64,000 nucleotides of DNA from Pelagibacteraceae bacterium AG-404-P07 (GTDB lineage Bacteria > Pseudomonadota > Alphaproteobacteria > Pelagibacterales > Pelagibacteraceae): contig QCJE01000002.1 of NCBI GenBank assembly GCA_003216235.1, positions 1-64,000 of the forward strand, in the 5' to 3' direction. Of the stretch, positions 42,334 to 50,484 are shown in pieces (the stretch's first letter is position 1; each line of letters starts with the position of its first letter). A program made the position numbers and the translations under genes. The notes under the pieces were generated by a model, which saw only the letters and a program-made list of their open reading frames with translations, was not told the DNA's origin and searched no databases.

Positions 42334-43395
42334 TTAGAAGCAAACTATATGATCAATATGAATTGGTCTTTTAATACCAAATTTTTCATCAACTTCATGT
42401 TGATGTATATGATGTGAGTGAACAAATACTGGTATTAAGGTATTACTTGGTGTTTTAAGAGTATAGATAAAATTAGTTCCTCTAAATTTTCTATCAACCA
42501 CTTCAAGTTTCAAATTACTTGTATCATCATGTTCTAAATCTTCTGGTTGAAGCAATAATTGCACATTAGAACCTTTAGGATATTCTTTTATAAAATTACC
42601 TTCAATAGTGCCCAAATCCCAATTTTCTAGAGTATTTTTTCCTGTAACCTTTGCAGGAACTAAAATTCCTCTATTTAAAAAATTAACTACCTCAACAGAA
42701 TTTGGCAAATGATAAACTTTATAAGGATCATCAAATTGTTTGAGTTCTTGATTCAAAATTATCCCACATTTAGATCCTAAATAAAATGCTTCATAGGAAT
42801 CATGAGTTACAATAATTGTTGTAATTTTTAGTTTATGTAAAATTTTTTTTAATCTTACTTGAATTTCCTCTTTAAAACTTTGATCAACATTTGATAAAGG
42901 CTCGTCTAATAATAATAAATCTGGCTGAGTTATTAAAGATCTTGCCAATGAAGCGCGTTGAGCTTCACCAGCACTAATTTCATGAGGGTATTTATTAAGT
43001 ATATGAAATATATCTAATAAATCTACTATTTCTTTTAAATTAATTTTTTTTTCTTTTTTTTCCTTATTCCTTTCAGAACCAAGTAATATATTTTTTTCAA
43101 CAGTGTAATGTGGAAATAGGCTGTTATCTTGAAAAGCAAGTGACACGTTTCTATCTTCTGGCTCAAGATTTACTTTTTCTGAGGATAAAGTTTTTCCATT
43201 TAATATAATTGAACCTTTTTTTATTTTTTCTAAACCAGCAATCGTTCTTAATATTGTTGTTTTACCAATACCCGAGGGGCCCAAAAGACAAATTACATCT
43301 CCTTCGTTTTCAATCGAAAAAGTAACATTCTTAACTTTAATTTTGTTACTTACATTAAAATCAACATTTTTGACTTCAAAAAAATTTTTACTCAT
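42334..43395 (-). CDS. fbpC: Fe(III) ABC transporter ATPase
   Basis: 353 residues. Walker A is 'GPSGIGKTTILRT', the signature is 'ISAGEAQRASLARSL' (an unusual SAGEAQ), and Walker B is 'LLLLDEPLSNVD'. A C-terminal TOBE-like domain (about 240-353) fits the FbpC branch of iron and sulfate/spermidine ATPases. It powers the FbpB permease and overlaps its gene by eight bases. Confidence 0.9.
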   Translation of the reverse strand: MSKNFFEVKNVDFNVSNKIKVKNVTFSIENEGDVICLLGPSGIGKTTILRTIAGLEKIKKGSIILNGKTLSSEKVNLEPEDRNVSLAFQDNSLFPHYTVEKNILLGSERNKEKKEKKINLKEIVDLLDIFHILNKYPHEISAGEAQRASLARSLITQPDLLLLDEPLSNVDQSFKEEIQVRLKKILHKLKITTIIVTHDSYEAFYLGSKCGIILNQELKQFDDPYKVYHLPNSVEVVNFLNRGILVPAKVTGKNTLENWDLGTIEGNFIKEYPKGSNVQLLLQPEDLEHDDTSNLKLEVVDRKFRGTNFIYTLKTPSNTLIPVFVHSHHIHQHEVDEKFGIKRPIHIDHIVCF

Positions 43396-45007
43396 TATTA
43401 TCTCTTAATATATATTTAGATGTAACAATTATGAAAAAAGTTGCAATCAAAATCAAAAACAATGAAGGAACGGCAGCTGCCTCAAGTAAATCTTCTGATG
43501 CAGAAATATAGGCTGTAGTTGCAAAAGTTTCAAAATTGAAAGGCCGTAAAATTAGAGTTATTGGTAGTTCTCTAATTATTTCTAAAGAGACTAAAATACC
43601 AATAAACAATAAAGAATTTCTTAAAAAAGGTATATGTATATTCATGAAAGTTTTCCTTTTAGAATAACCAAGTAAATACGAACTCTCATCAACTGAAATA
43701 TTTATTTTTTCATAACCCGATTTAATTCCATTATATGCAAGTGAATAAAATCTGATAAAATATACAAGCACTAATCCCAAAATAGATCCTATAAAAACTT
43801 TTTTGATAGAAATAAAACCTAAATTTTTAACTACACTATCATCAAACCATGCAATAAAAGTAATAAAAGCAACAGCTAAAATTACTCCAGGAATTGCATA
43901 TCCTGAGATAGATAACGTAGATAAAATATTTAAAGTTTTATCTTTATTCACTCTATTTCCGTAATTGGAAACTAAACCAAACACTATTAGCATAAGACTT
44001 GATAAAATTACTAAATAAAGAGTATTGGTTAATAAATCTAAAGTATTTAAATCAAATAAATTTTCTGGAAATTTGATTGTCCAATACATCATCTGACTAA
44101 GAGGAAATAAAAAGCTTAAAAATAACACTAAAAAACAAAAAAAGAATGCCAAGAAAGCTTTTTTACCAGAAAGTTGTATTTTTTGTTTTTGTTTAAATCC
44201 TGACCTAGCATTAAAGTGGTACTTAGCATTTTTCCTAGATAAGTTTTCCAAAATAAATAGAGCAAAGATAAACAATAATAAAAAGAATGACAGCTGATTT
44301 GCAAATGCTAGATCATCAAAAGCAATCCATGAATTATAGATACCAGTTGTTAATGTATTTATAGAAAAAAAATCTACTGCACCAAATTCAGCAAGTGTTT
44401 CCATAGCAACTAGGGATAAACCTGCAACTATTGCTGGTCTTGCTGCTGGCAGAATAATTGAATAAAATGCCTTAAACTTTGTAAAACCAAGATTTTTACC
44501 CAAATCAATTATGTTTTGTGATTGATATAAAAATGATGCTCTTGCTAGAATATATACATATGCATAAAGTGAAAAAGAGATTGATAATACCACACCTAAT
44601 AAACCATCAAACTTTGGAATGTTTTGATTGTAATTACCCTCACCAAATAAATTTTTTAAAATAGTATAAGCAGTACCATAATTTTCAAAAAAAGCTGTTA
44701 AAGAATATGCGTAAATATAAGGTGGTACAGCAAATGACAATATTAGCGCCCATTTAAAAAAATTACTGAATGGAAAATTATAAAATGAAACTAAATATGC
44801 TGATCCTGTGCCTATTAAAAAAGTTAAAAGTAAAACACTTACTAATAAGATTAATGAATTAAAAATATATTCCATTAAAAAAGTATCTTTTAATACTTGA
44901 TAGTAATTGGATGTACTCTCAAAAAAACTTGAAAAGACAGTTAGAATTGGAATAATTACAAATAATGAAATTACAAAAGAGGATATATACCAAAAATTTA
45001 TTCTCAT
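43388..45007 (-). CDS. fbpB: Fe(III) ABC transporter permease, fused double unit
   Basis: 539 residues in two tandem permease halves, about twelve membrane helices. Each half carries an EAA-type loop ('GKNLGFTKFKAFYSIILPAARP' region and 'SYLLGYSKRKTFMNIHIPF' region). A fused permease is the rule in the iron (FbpB/SfuB) and thiamine (ThiP) systems; the neighbouring FbpA-like binding protein decides for iron. The start follows a hairpin-containing gap that separates it from fbpA. Confidence 0.9.
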   Translation of the reverse strand: MRINFWYISSFVISLFVIIPILTVFSSFFESTSNYYQVLKDTFLMEYIFNSLILLVSVLLLTFLIGTGSAYLVSFYNFPFSNFFKWALILSFAVPPYIYAYSLTAFFENYGTAYTILKNLFGEGNYNQNIPKFDGLLGVVLSISFSLYAYVYILARASFLYQSQNIIDLGKNLGFTKFKAFYSIILPAARPAIVAGLSLVAMETLAEFGAVDFFSINTLTTGIYNSWIAFDDLAFANQLSFFLLLFIFALFILENLSRKNAKYHFNARSGFKQKQKIQLSGKKAFLAFFFCFLVLFLSFLFPLSQMMYWTIKFPENLFDLNTLDLLTNTLYLVILSSLMLIVFGLVSNYGNRVNKDKTLNILSTLSISGYAIPGVILAVAFITFIAWFDDSVVKNLGFISIKKVFIGSILGLVLVYFIRFYSLAYNGIKSGYEKINISVDESSYLLGYSKRKTFMNIHIPFLRNSLLFIGILVSLEIIRELPITLILRPFNFETFATTAYISASEDLLEAAAVPSLFLILIATFFIIVTSKYILRDNNE

Positions 45008-45042
45008 AATTTATAATTCGCCTTAAAACATGAAAGTATTAT

Positions 45043-45087
45043 GTTCATGGTCTTAGTAAGGAGACATCTTAACTAAGACGCATGAAC
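45043..45087. repeat. Long imperfect hairpin between fbpA and fbpB
   Basis: Arms of 15 and 16 bases (45043-45057 and 45072-45087) pair with only a single-base bulge: GTTCATG/CATGAAC outside, CTTAGT/ACTAAG inside. The loop is 14 bases and can add three further pairs. Seen in the mRNA it lies after the 45098-45268 frame and about 35 bases before fbpB. No T-run follows, so partial termination, RNase protection of the upstream fbpA part, or attenuation are likelier than full termination. Such structures raise binding-protein levels above permease levels. Confidence 0.7.
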
Positions 45088-45097
45088 ACCCAGAAAA

Positions 45098-45268
45098 TCA
45101 AAAATCAAATACTTTTAGAGTATGCGGAACCTCCTCAGTTTTAATTTCTGACAGCTTTCTGTTATTTACTCTTTTATTGATTTTTTCACACTCCAAATTG
45201 CACGGGAAACATGCTTTGGAAAATTTATTTAAATCAAGTTCAGAAATAAATTTTTTTTTTACTTTCAC
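45098..45268 (-). CDS. Possible 56-residue Cys-containing protein between fbpA and fbpB
   Basis: A GTG-started frame begins four bases after the fbpA stop, with GGAAG seven bases upstream. It encodes a Lys-rich start ('MKVKKKFISEL'), then three Cys in 'ACFPCNLECEK', and a polar end. It fills most of the 265-base gap and stops just before the hairpin. The three Cys could bind a metal, which would suit an iron operon. No family is recognised and it could be a chance frame. Confidence 0.4.
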   Translation of the reverse strand: MKVKKKFISELDLNKFSKACFPCNLECEKINKRVNNRKLSEIKTEEVPHTLKVFDF

Positions 45269-45272
45269 AATA

Positions 45273-46301
45273 TTACTTCCAACCAGCGGCTGTCATGACC
45301 TCTACTGCAGCAGCTTGATTTTTTCCATAAGAAGCAAGCTTAGTTTTCATATCTTGTTTAAAATCTAATCCTAAGTTATTTACTACTAATGGACTTGGTG
45401 AAACACCATCAATCATTGGAAACTCAAAAGTATTGTTTGTAAAGTGCTCTTGAGATTCTGGAGTTAATAAAAACTCTACAAGCTTGATAGCATTATCTTT
45501 GTTAGGTGCCCCTTTTACTAAAGCTGCACAACTTACGTTCATGTGTGTTCCTCTATCATTTTGATTAGGAAAGAAAGCTTTAACTTTTTTAGCTGCTGCT
45601 TGTTGCTCAGGTCCCTTTTTACCAGATAACATAAGAGCTAAATAGTAAGTGTTAGCCACAGCAATATCAGCTTCACCAGCTGCTACCGCCATTATTTGAG
45701 CTCTGTCATTACCCGTTGGTGTTCTTGCCATGTTAGCAACAACTCCCTCAGCCCATGCTGCTGTTGCAGCTTTTCCATTGTTTTTAATCAATGATGCTAC
45801 AAGAGACTTATTGTAAATGTTGCTAGATTTTCTAATTACTAATCTACCTTTCCATTTAGGATCAGCTAAACCCTCATAAGTCATTCCAGATAATTCAGCA
45901 CCTGTAACTCTTTCAGGTGAATAATAAATTATTCTAGCTCTTTTTGCGATTCCAACCCACTTACTTGTTCTAAAGCTTTTTGGAACAGCTGCTTTAATTG
46001 CTGTAGATGTTAAACCATTTTGAAGCGTACCTTTTGAATCCATAGCACCACATCTTCCAGCATCTGCTGTGATATAAAGATCGGCTGAAGAATCTGCACC
46101 TTCACTAATAATCCTTTTTTCTAAAGCACCTGATTTTCCGTTTATCAAATTAACTTTGATACCAGTCAAATTGGTAAACTTAGAATAAAGCTCTCCGTCA
46201 GCTTTATAATGTCTTGCATTAAAAATATTTACCTCATTTGCTGCAACAAAAGTTGAAACAAACAAAGATACAATTAATGTTAAAATTGATATTTTTTTCA
46301 T
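45273..46301 (-). CDS. fbpA: Fe(III) ABC transporter substrate-binding protein
   Basis: 342 residues, a type of periplasmic binding protein with a signal peptide at 1-21 ('ISILTLIVSLFVSTFVAA'). The iron-binding tandem Tyr is in 'VANTYYLALML', as in FutA/FbpA. The N-terminal 'VNIFNARHYKADGELYSKF' also carries the family's Tyr/His ligands. It captures ferric iron and delivers it to FbpB. A palindromic Fur-type box lies just upstream. Confidence 0.93.
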   Translation of the reverse strand: MKKISILTLIVSLFVSTFVAANEVNIFNARHYKADGELYSKFTNLTGIKVNLINGKSGALEKRIISEGADSSADLYITADAGRCGAMDSKGTLQNGLTSTAIKAAVPKSFRTSKWVGIAKRARIIYYSPERVTGAELSGMTYEGLADPKWKGRLVIRKSSNIYNKSLVASLIKNNGKAATAAWAEGVVANMARTPTGNDRAQIMAVAAGEADIAVANTYYLALMLSGKKGPEQQAAAKKVKAFFPNQNDRGTHMNVSCAALVKGAPNKDNAIKLVEFLLTPESQEHFTNNTFEFPMIDGVSPSPLVVNNLGLDFKQDMKTKLASYGKNQAAAVEVMTAAGWK

Positions 46302-46342
46302 TTACTCTCTGTTCTTTCTTCCGCATATTTTTTTGAGATTGA

Positions 46343-46371
46343 TAACTATTCGCAATGATAATGATTATCAA
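46343..46371 (-). promoter_or_regulatory. fbpA promoter
   Basis: On the minus strand TTGATA (-35, 46371-46366) and TAGTTA (-10, 46348-46343) are separated by 17 bases. The -35 box and the following bases are covered by the Fur-type palindrome, so a bound repressor would block RNA polymerase. A transcript would begin about 35 bases before the fbpA ATG. Confidence 0.5.
46356..46370. promoter_or_regulatory. Fur-type operator palindrome (7-1-7)
   Basis: TGATAAT-G-ATTATCA, a perfect 7-1-7 inverted repeat equal to the core of the classic Fur box. It lies about 55 bases ahead of an iron-transport gene. Irr or a Fur-family relative could also bind. TCGCA words flank it at 46350, 46372 and 46383, spaced 22 and 11 bases apart. 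No fur gene is in the window. Confidence 0.75.
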
Positions 46372-46414
46372 TCGCAAGAATGTCGCACCCTTAAGTTGTG
46401 TTTTATTTAATGAA

Positions 46415-47305
46415 TTAAGATTTCCAGTCGCCTATTTTACTGAATAAAAAGTTCCTAAAGGCCTGAACTCTAGCTGTGTTTTTTAATGATTGAGGGTAAA
46501 CAAAATGCGCCTCTGTAATTGGTCCCTCAGATTTAGGCAATACTTTAATGACATTATTTGAGTTACTTACTAAATATTCTGGTAACGCAGCCAATCCTAG
46601 TCCAGATTCTACTGCTAGAAGCAATCCCATAACACTATTTACTTTCATTATTGTTTTTCTTTTTTTACCATCTGGCATGCCTAATTTTAAAGCCCAATCA
46701 GGGTTATAAACTGGTGAAGGAGCTCCTTTTCCAAAAGAAATAAACTTATGTTTATTTAAATCGTTAATTGTTTTTGGCATACCAAATTTTTCGAGATATT
46801 TATTTGAACCATAAATATAATACTTTAAATCAACTAACTTTTTTTGGATATAATTTAACTGCTTTGGTCTTCTCATGAAAATACCAATATCAGCTTGTCT
46901 AGTGCTTAGGTCTAACTCTTTGTCCTCAAAAATTAGTTCTATTTCAATTTCTGGATTCAATCTCATAAACTCCCGAATTCTTGGAGTAAGCCAGTGTGTT
47001 CCAAAACTTCTTACAGTGGTAATTGTTAATTTACCTGTAGGCTTGTTTTTTTGATCACCTAATGAAGTTTCTACTTCTTTTAGTTTACTTATAACTTCAT
47101 GCGCGGTTTTAAAAACATACTCACCATTTTCTGTTAAAGTAAGACCTCTAGCATGCCTTTCAAATAATTGAACTTTTAAATCTTGTTCTAGAGATTGAAT
47201 TTGTCTACTGATGGCTGACTGGCTTAGATTTAAATTAACTGTAGCATTAGTAAAACTACCTGCTTCAGCAACTGCATGAAATATCTTTAATTTATCCCAA
47301 TCCAT
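46415..47305 (-). CDS. LysR-family transcriptional regulator
   Basis: 296 residues. The winged-helix N-terminus is 'FHAVAEAGSFTNATVNLNLSQSAISRQI', with 'LTENGEYVFKTA' closing the DNA-binding part. A LysR substrate-binding domain runs from about 90 to 290. Its start overlaps the acuI stop, so it could report on a substrate of the same operon (propionyl/acryloyl metabolites). The true ligand is unknown. Confidence 0.9.
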   Translation of the reverse strand: MDWDKLKIFHAVAEAGSFTNATVNLNLSQSAISRQIQSLEQDLKVQLFERHARGLTLTENGEYVFKTAHEVISKLKEVETSLGDQKNKPTGKLTITTVRSFGTHWLTPRIREFMRLNPEIEIELIFEDKELDLSTRQADIGIFMRRPKQLNYIQKKLVDLKYYIYGSNKYLEKFGMPKTINDLNKHKFISFGKGAPSPVYNPDWALKLGMPDGKKRKTIMKVNSVMGLLLAVESGLGLAALPEYLVSNSNNVIKVLPKSEGPITEAHFVYPQSLKNTARVQAFRNFLFSKIGDWKS

Positions 47306-48306
47306 TATTTGTTTAAATCGACTAAAACTCTTCCTGAAATTTCACCCTTTAATATTTTAGGATAAGTTTCAACTAACTCCTCTAAACTTACTATTTGAAT
47401 TGATTTTTCCAATAAACTAAAATCAATTAATTTTGCTGCCTCGCTCCAAATAAATTCTCTTCGTTTAATACTACAATTAGCAGAATCTATACCCCATAGC
47501 TTAATTCCTCGAAGCATAAATGGAATAACACTTGTATTAAGTTCGTTAGTATTTGCATTTCCACAAACTGCTATAATTCCATTAGGATTAGTTTGAACTA
47601 TTGCATTAGCTAATATCTTTCCTCCAACAGTATCTACTACACCATCCCACAAACCTTTATCGATAAGTCTTGGATCTTTGTCAAATTCCGCTCGATTTAC
47701 AACAGTTTTAGCACCTAAAGATTTTAAATAATCTGCTTTAGAATCCTTTCCTGTAACTGCAGTAACGTTGTATCCCATTTTATTTAATACAATCACTGCA
47801 ACACTTCCAACACCACCTGTTGCTCCAGTTACTAAAACATTATTTACTTTTTCCCCAAGTAATATTTCTTCTCTTGCTTTAATTGCAAAAGCACTCATTA
47901 ATGAAGTAAAGCCAGCAGTACCAAGTATCATTGCTTGTTTACTAGTTAAATTTTTTGGTTTTTTAACTAAAAAATCTCCATTAACTTTTGCAACTTGAGA
48001 ATACCCACCATAAAAAATTTCACCCACTCTAAATCCTGTTAAGATTACTTCATCACCTTCTTTAAAATTTGAATTTTCACTTTCTAAAACTGTTCCTGAG
48101 AAATCAATACCTGGAATGTGAGGAAACTCTTTAACTAATCTTCCACCATTTTTTAAGATCATCCCATCTTTAAAATTAAGATCTGAGTAATCTACTTTTA
48201 TAGTAACATCCCCATGCTTTAAAAAATTTTTATCTATTGATTTTATCTCACGGGTAAACTCTTCACCTTTTTGATCTAAAATTAATGCTTTAAATTGAGC
48301 AGACAC
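47305..48306 (-). CDS. acuI: AcuI/YhdH-type acrylyl-CoA reductase-like oxidoreductase
   Basis: 333 residues of the MDR zinc-free quinone-oxidoreductase family. The N-terminal block 'DYSDLNFKDGMILKNGG' and 'IPGIDFSGTV' are the AcuI/YhdH signature. The NADPH loop is 'VTGATGGVGSVAV'. AcuI reduces acryloyl-CoA to propionyl-CoA and protects DMSP users from acrylate; that fits SAR11 ecology. It is translated between folE and lysR with almost no spacing. Confidence 0.9.
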   Translation of the reverse strand: MSAQFKALILDQKGEEFTREIKSIDKNFLKHGDVTIKVDYSDLNFKDGMILKNGGRLVKEFPHIPGIDFSGTVLESENSNFKEGDEVILTGFRVGEIFYGGYSQVAKVNGDFLVKKPKNLTSKQAMILGTAGFTSLMSAFAIKAREEILLGEKVNNVLVTGATGGVGSVAVIVLNKMGYNVTAVTGKDSKADYLKSLGAKTVVNRAEFDKDPRLIDKGLWDGVVDTVGGKILANAIVQTNPNGIIAVCGNANTNELNTSVIPFMLRGIKLWGIDSANCSIKRREFIWSEAAKLIDFSLLEKSIQIVSLEELVETYPKILKGEISGRVLVDLNK

Positions 48307-48307
48307 T

Positions 48308-48922
48308 TTAATCTTTTGTTATGCTGATAAATCTTAGATATCTGTTTTGATAACTAAGGTCTTCTTTAAATTGACCTAAGTAGTAGTTTGTTACTGTTGT
48401 AGCTTGTTCTTTTTTAATACCTCTCATGGTCATACACTGATGAGTGGAATCTATTGTTACAGCTACTCCTTTTGCATCTAAAGACTCCATAAGGGTATTC
48501 GCAATCTGCATGGTTAATCTTTCTTGGGTTTGCAATCTTTTTGAAAATACTTCTACAACTCTAGCTAATTTACTTAACCCAACTACTCTTTCTTTTGGAA
48601 TATAAGCTACATGAGCTTTTCCAATAATTGGTGCCATATGATGCTCGCAATGACTTTGAACAGATATATTCTTTTGTATGACCATATCGTCATAACCATC
48701 AACGTCACCAAAAGTTTTATCTAAAATTTGATTAGGATCTTCATTGTAACCTTTAAAATATTCTTTAAATGCTTTAACCACTCTTTTGGGTGTTTCTAAT
48801 AATCCTTCTCTATTAGGGTCTTCTCCCATCCAAGATAAAATTGTTTTAAATGCTTCTTCAGCCTCTTTATCTGAAACTTTTTTTGAATTTTCGATGTTAT
48901 TTATATCTTTAACTAATTTCAT
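48308..48922 (-). CDS. folE: GTP cyclohydrolase I
   Basis: 204 residues. The zinc/catalytic blocks are 'SHCEHHMAPIIGKAHVAYIP' and 'HQCMTMRGIKK', with 'KRLQTQERLTMQI' between. It opens folate (tetrahydrofolate) synthesis. Because several neighbours depend on folate-linked methyl transfer, it supports the region's C1 chemistry. It heads folE-acuI-lysR and diverges from hisI across 76 bases. Confidence 0.94.
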   Translation of the reverse strand: MKLVKDINNIENSKKVSDKEAEEAFKTILSWMGEDPNREGLLETPKRVVKAFKEYFKGYNEDPNQILDKTFGDVDGYDDMVIQKNISVQSHCEHHMAPIIGKAHVAYIPKERVVGLSKLARVVEVFSKRLQTQERLTMQIANTLMESLDAKGVAVTIDSTHQCMTMRGIKKEQATTVTNYYLGQFKEDLSYQNRYLRFISITKD

Positions 48923-48998
48923 GAAGAGTTTTATACCTATAAATGTGCGTTTTTAAAATATTTAATATATCTATATATGTGCTACATAATTACCATTT

Positions 48999-49466
48999 AT
49001 GTTCAAAAAAAGAGAAAATGTACTTGAAATCGAGGAAGGGAATCTTCTTTCTCCAAAATTTGATAATGATGGGCTTATTCCAGTCATTACAATGTGTGCT
49101 AAAACAAAAGAAATTTTAATGCACGGATACATGAATGTTGAAGCTTTAAAAAAAACAATTGAAACAAAGGAAGCTCATTATTTTAGTAGATCAAGAAATG
49201 CATTATGGCATAAAGGTAAAACAAGTGGGTTTACGCAAAAAGTTAATGAAATTAGAATTGATGATGACCAAGACTCAATATGGCTAACTGTTGATATTGG
49301 AGAAGGATCAAGCTGCCATGTAGGTTATCGATCTTGTTTTTATAGATCTATCCCTTTAGGACCAATTGATAGTGGTCGAAAAGTAGAAATGAAATTTACG
49401 GAAAAAGAAAAAAAGTTTGATCCCAAAAAAGTATACAAAGGCCAACCCAATCCAACTAAAATTTAA
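48999..49466 (+). CDS. hisI: Phosphoribosyl-AMP cyclohydrolase
   Basis: 155 residues, a stand-alone PRA-CH without HisE. 'LMHGYMNVEALKKTIET' and 'HYFSRSRNALWHKGKTSG' are standard. Two zinc-binding Cys lie in 'SSCHVGYRSCFYR'. The third expected Cys, in the usual D-C-D-x-D stretch, is Asp here ('IDDDQDSIW'), so the metal site is altered. The gene is isolated from other his genes and precedes an oxygenase by six bases. Confidence 0.9.
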   Translation: MFKKRENVLEIEEGNLLSPKFDNDGLIPVITMCAKTKEILMHGYMNVEALKKTIETKEAHYFSRSRNALWHKGKTSGFTQKVNEIRIDDDQDSIWLTVDIGEGSSCHVGYRSCFYRSIPLGPIDSGRKVEMKFTEKEKKFDPKKVYKGQPNPTKI

Positions 49467-49472
49467 ATAATT

Positions 49473-50117
49473 ATGGATAAACTTGATATACAAATTGCAA
49501 AACCTTTTGGACCTACAATCGCTAAAGTAACAATACCAGAGGAAATGATTTTAAAACTTAATAATTACATCGATGAAATTATCAAAGACCAAGAAAAATC
49601 TAAAGCTCAAGATCATGGAAATACACTAGCGGGTCAGGTTACTCAAGAATTAATCCTGGATAATAAATTTTGTGAGTCCTCAGGTTGGTTAAAATTTTTA
49701 GGGATAAGTGTAGGAAACTGGATAAAACTTTCTGGATTACCAGAAATTACAAAATTTAAATTAATAAATTCATGGGCTGTGAGACAATTTGAAGGCGATT
49801 ATAATCCTACTCATTGGCATAATGGACATGTTTCTGGCGTAGGTTATTTAAAAGTTCCAAACGAACTTGGAAATAAAACACAAAGTGGAAAAAAAGATAA
49901 TCCTAATGGAAAATTGGCATTGATCCATGGAACAAAACAATTCTTAAGTCAATCAACTTTTACAATAAAACCAAAAGTCGGTGAATTTTATTTTTTTCCA
50001 AATTATATGATGCACACAGTATATCCTTTTAAAGAAACTGATGAAGAAAGAAGATCAGTTTCGTTTAATGCTTATGTAGATGATCATATTTACAATGTAT
50101 ATGCAGAAAGAGTCTAA
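49473..50117 (+). CDS. Putative 2-oxoglutarate/Fe(II) oxygenase (TIGR02466-like)
   Basis: 214 residues with a double-stranded beta-helix. 'THWHNGHVSGVGYLKVP' provides the first iron His and an acid nearby, and 'PNYMMHTVYPF' the distal His. An Arg for 2OG ('EERRSVSFNAYVDD') follows. Its length fits the group of putative 2OG oxygenases found in marine bacteria and phages. The substrate is unknown. It overlaps the DUF2237 gene. Confidence 0.78.
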   Translation: MDKLDIQIAKPFGPTIAKVTIPEEMILKLNNYIDEIIKDQEKSKAQDHGNTLAGQVTQELILDNKFCESSGWLKFLGISVGNWIKLSGLPEITKFKLINSWAVRQFEGDYNPTHWHNGHVSGVGYLKVPNELGNKTQSGKKDNPNGKLALIHGTKQFLSQSTFTIKPKVGEFYFFPNYMMHTVYPFKETDEERRSVSFNAYVDDHIYNVYAERV

Positions 50118-50484
50118 TCCTCAAAAAAATGTTCTTGGAGAACATTTAGAAAATTGTTCTAATGATCCTCTTACAGGATGGTATCGAGATGGCTGTTGTA
50201 ATACTGACGAAAATGACCATGGGGCACATACAATCTGTGCAAAAGTAACTACTGAATTTTTAGAATGGTGTAAAGAAGCAGGAAATGATTTAATCACACC
50301 ACATCCTGAATTTGGCTTTCCAGGTTTAAAAGATGGTGATGGGTGGTGCGTTTGTGCAAGTTGGTATGCGAGAGCAGTCGAGGCAGGTAAAGGTTGCCCT
50401 ATATATTTAAAAAGTACACACGAAAATACTCTTAAGATACTGCCAATAGAAACCCTAAAAAAATTTGCGATAGATTTATCTTAA
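50101..50484 (+). CDS. DUF2237-family protein
   Basis: 127 residues from the ATG at 50101; ATGs at 50095 and 50080 are also in frame. The family pattern is strong: 'NVLGEHLENCSNDPLTGWYRDGCC', 'HTICAKVTTEFLEW', 'GNDLITPHPEFGFPGLKDGD' and 'WCVCASWY' in succession. The several conserved Cys and Asp suggest a metal site. The function is unknown. Its beginning overlaps the oxygenase end, and it meets etfD convergently one base later. Confidence 0.88.
   Translation: MQKESNPQKNVLGEHLENCSNDPLTGWYRDGCCNTDENDHGAHTICAKVTTEFLEWCKEAGNDLITPHPEFGFPGLKDGDGWCVCASWYARAVEAGKGCPIYLKSTHENTLKILPIETLKKFAIDLS

Noticed and set aside
45177-45368. Plus-strand frame of 63 codons in the fbpA-fbpB gap
   Set aside because: It overlaps the end of fbpA on the opposite strand and has no ribosome site; the minus-strand frame is the better candidate.
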